From Motacilla alba alba (lineage: Eukaryota; Chordata; Aves; Passeriformes; Motacillidae): 64,000 nucleotides of DNA. The stretch is taken from the NCBI RefSeq assembly GCF_015832195.1, contig NC_052020.1:5586254-5650253 (forward strand), written 5' to 3'. The notes beneath the pieces are model-generated. The model did not search any database, was not told the DNA's origin, and worked only from the letters and a program-made list of their open reading frames with translations. The position numbers were made by a program, and so were the translations under genes. Of this stretch, positions 62,837 through 64,000 are shown in pieces; the first letter of the stretch is position 1; each line of letters opens with the position of its first letter.

Positions 62837-64000
62837 GCTAGGATGTAAACAATCTCAGCTGTTGGTCAAATAATCTGGGTTTAAATCCATCAGGATGGAA
62901 TTTTGGGTTTGGAAGGTAAAGATCTAATCTGGGAAAAGTTACAGCTGGAATAAATGTGAGAAGGTGTCTGTTGAAACACGTAACTTTTCCTAGAATCTGC
63001 CTGAAAAAAGTGGATAATAATGAGATACCCGTGAAGAACAGGATTTAGTTTTCTGGTTTCTTTACCTTCACTCTTTTGCAGTTTTCTCTGGCTCTCCACC
63101 ATCCATTCCTGCTGCAGTAGCTGTGGGTTTGGCAGCTGCCAAAACCACCTTTGTTTTCCCTTCCAGTATGATCCTGGTGGTCCCTCCAGGCAGATTTCTT
63201 GGAGGATGAGCACAAAGCACACTGACCAGAGGAGCAGGCATGGCTTGGCCTGTGGGAACCAGGGCTCAGGACAGGTGTTTTGTAGGCTGGCTTGTTGTCA
63301 GGGCTAGAAAACACTTATGTGTTAATTGTTTTGTAAAAAGTGTGTAATTAAGCTGCAAAGGCCTGTGGAATGATGCCAAAGTGAGATGTATGGGATACAA
63401 TGGTTGTGATGTAATGATCTCATCAATGTATAATTGGGATAACATATGATGAAGGCATAGTTTTTGCCATTCTGCACAGTGAGCAAGATTTTGATATGCT
63501 ACATAGCTATTTTTATAAATGCTTTGCTGAGCATTTGTATTTTTGTTGGTAGTGTATTTCACATCCTTTGGCTCATGAAATCTGTATTTTTGTGCCATTT
63601 CTCCAATTGCAAACTCTTAATGAATAATGAAAAAAAAAAAAAGACAGCATTAGGAAAACTCTGAAGTGGTGCTATCATCATACAGTGTAGGCTTAATGCT
63701 CTTCAATGGAAGTAAATTGCAGAACCCTGTGATTAGGGTGTGCATTTTTTCACTGGTGTAACAGAGATTACTGTTAATTTATGTTAATTCTGTTAATTTT
63801 CTTATGGTATCCCCTACCAGTCATATCTGACCTTTGGGCACTCAGTCTCTTGTGGTAAAACAATAATAAGTGGGAAGCTCATACTTTTCAGAAGGAAAAA
63901 AAAAAAAGAAAAGCTTTTTTGGTATGTTAGTGGCATTGTTTTGAAGAGGAGGTGTAGCTACTGGATAGGGTGGGGTAAAGTGCTATTGTCTCTCAGTAAT
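62837..64000. other. Intronic sequence without recognised elements
   Basis: Unique AT-rich sequence with A runs near 63629-63643 and 63896-63907. No acceptor followed by a convincing phase 1 exon was seen before the window ends. Confidence 0.5.

Larger units (their letters stand above)
12164..64000 (+). other. KIAA1549L: First intron of the KIAA1549L-like gene (continues past the window)
   Basis: The rest of the window after the GTAAGC donor shows no further exon that I can support. Open frames in it are short, lack homology I recognise, and do not join to the phase 1 donor. The intron is AT-rich with unique sequence, a few solo LTRs, a CR1 tail, microsatellites and unexplained duplications, all listed separately. 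A weak or short exon could have been missed, since phase 1 acceptors cannot be tested without alignment. Confidence 0.6.

Overview
This is vertebrate nuclear DNA, most likely from a songbird (passerine). The evidence is split exons with GT/AG junctions, one CpG-island promoter, long AT-rich introns, CR1 LINE fragments, and several solo LTRs of types I associate with passerine endogenous retroviruses. There are no bacterial or viral operons. Nearly all open reading frames longer than 60 codons are chance frames in intron or intergenic DNA.

Layout. (1) Bases 1-4214 hold the last four coding exons of HIPK3 on the + strand: 1-30, 1480-1715, 1997-2124 and 3762-4214. The phases join cleanly and the stop is at 4212-4214. 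One intron carries an old antisense CR1 fragment. (2) From 4215 to about 7.2 kb is the AU-rich HIPK3 3'UTR with several poly(A) signals; a longer form to about 7.8 kb is possible. (3) About 7.2-11.3 kb is intergenic. (4) About 11.4-12.45 kb is a strong CpG island. Inside it, 12010-12163 encodes an N-terminal signal peptide that runs into a splice donor. Position, strand and architecture fit exon 1 of KIAA1549L, the gene that follows HIPK3 in human 11p13. (5) From 12164 to the window end is what I take to be the first intron of that gene, about 52 kb and still open at the right edge. It contains solo LTRs, a CR1 tail, short tandem repeats and several unexplained duplications and inverted repeats.

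The two genes are same-strand neighbours. HIPK3 encodes a nuclear CMGC/DYRK-type protein kinase, of which only the C-terminal tail is here. The second gene would encode a secreted or single-pass membrane protein. Nothing suggests that they act in one pathway.

I found no convincing new biological system. The observations that annotation explains least are a ~409-bp direct duplication 3.6 kb apart (about 95% identical), a 113-bp inverted repeat pair (about 93% identical) around a 2.6-kb spacer, a 35-bp inverted repeat pair around ~507 bp that looks like transposon termini, a perfect 24-bp palindrome, and the abrupt GC-rich composition of the last HIPK3 exon. Family names and human comparisons come from memory, not from a search.
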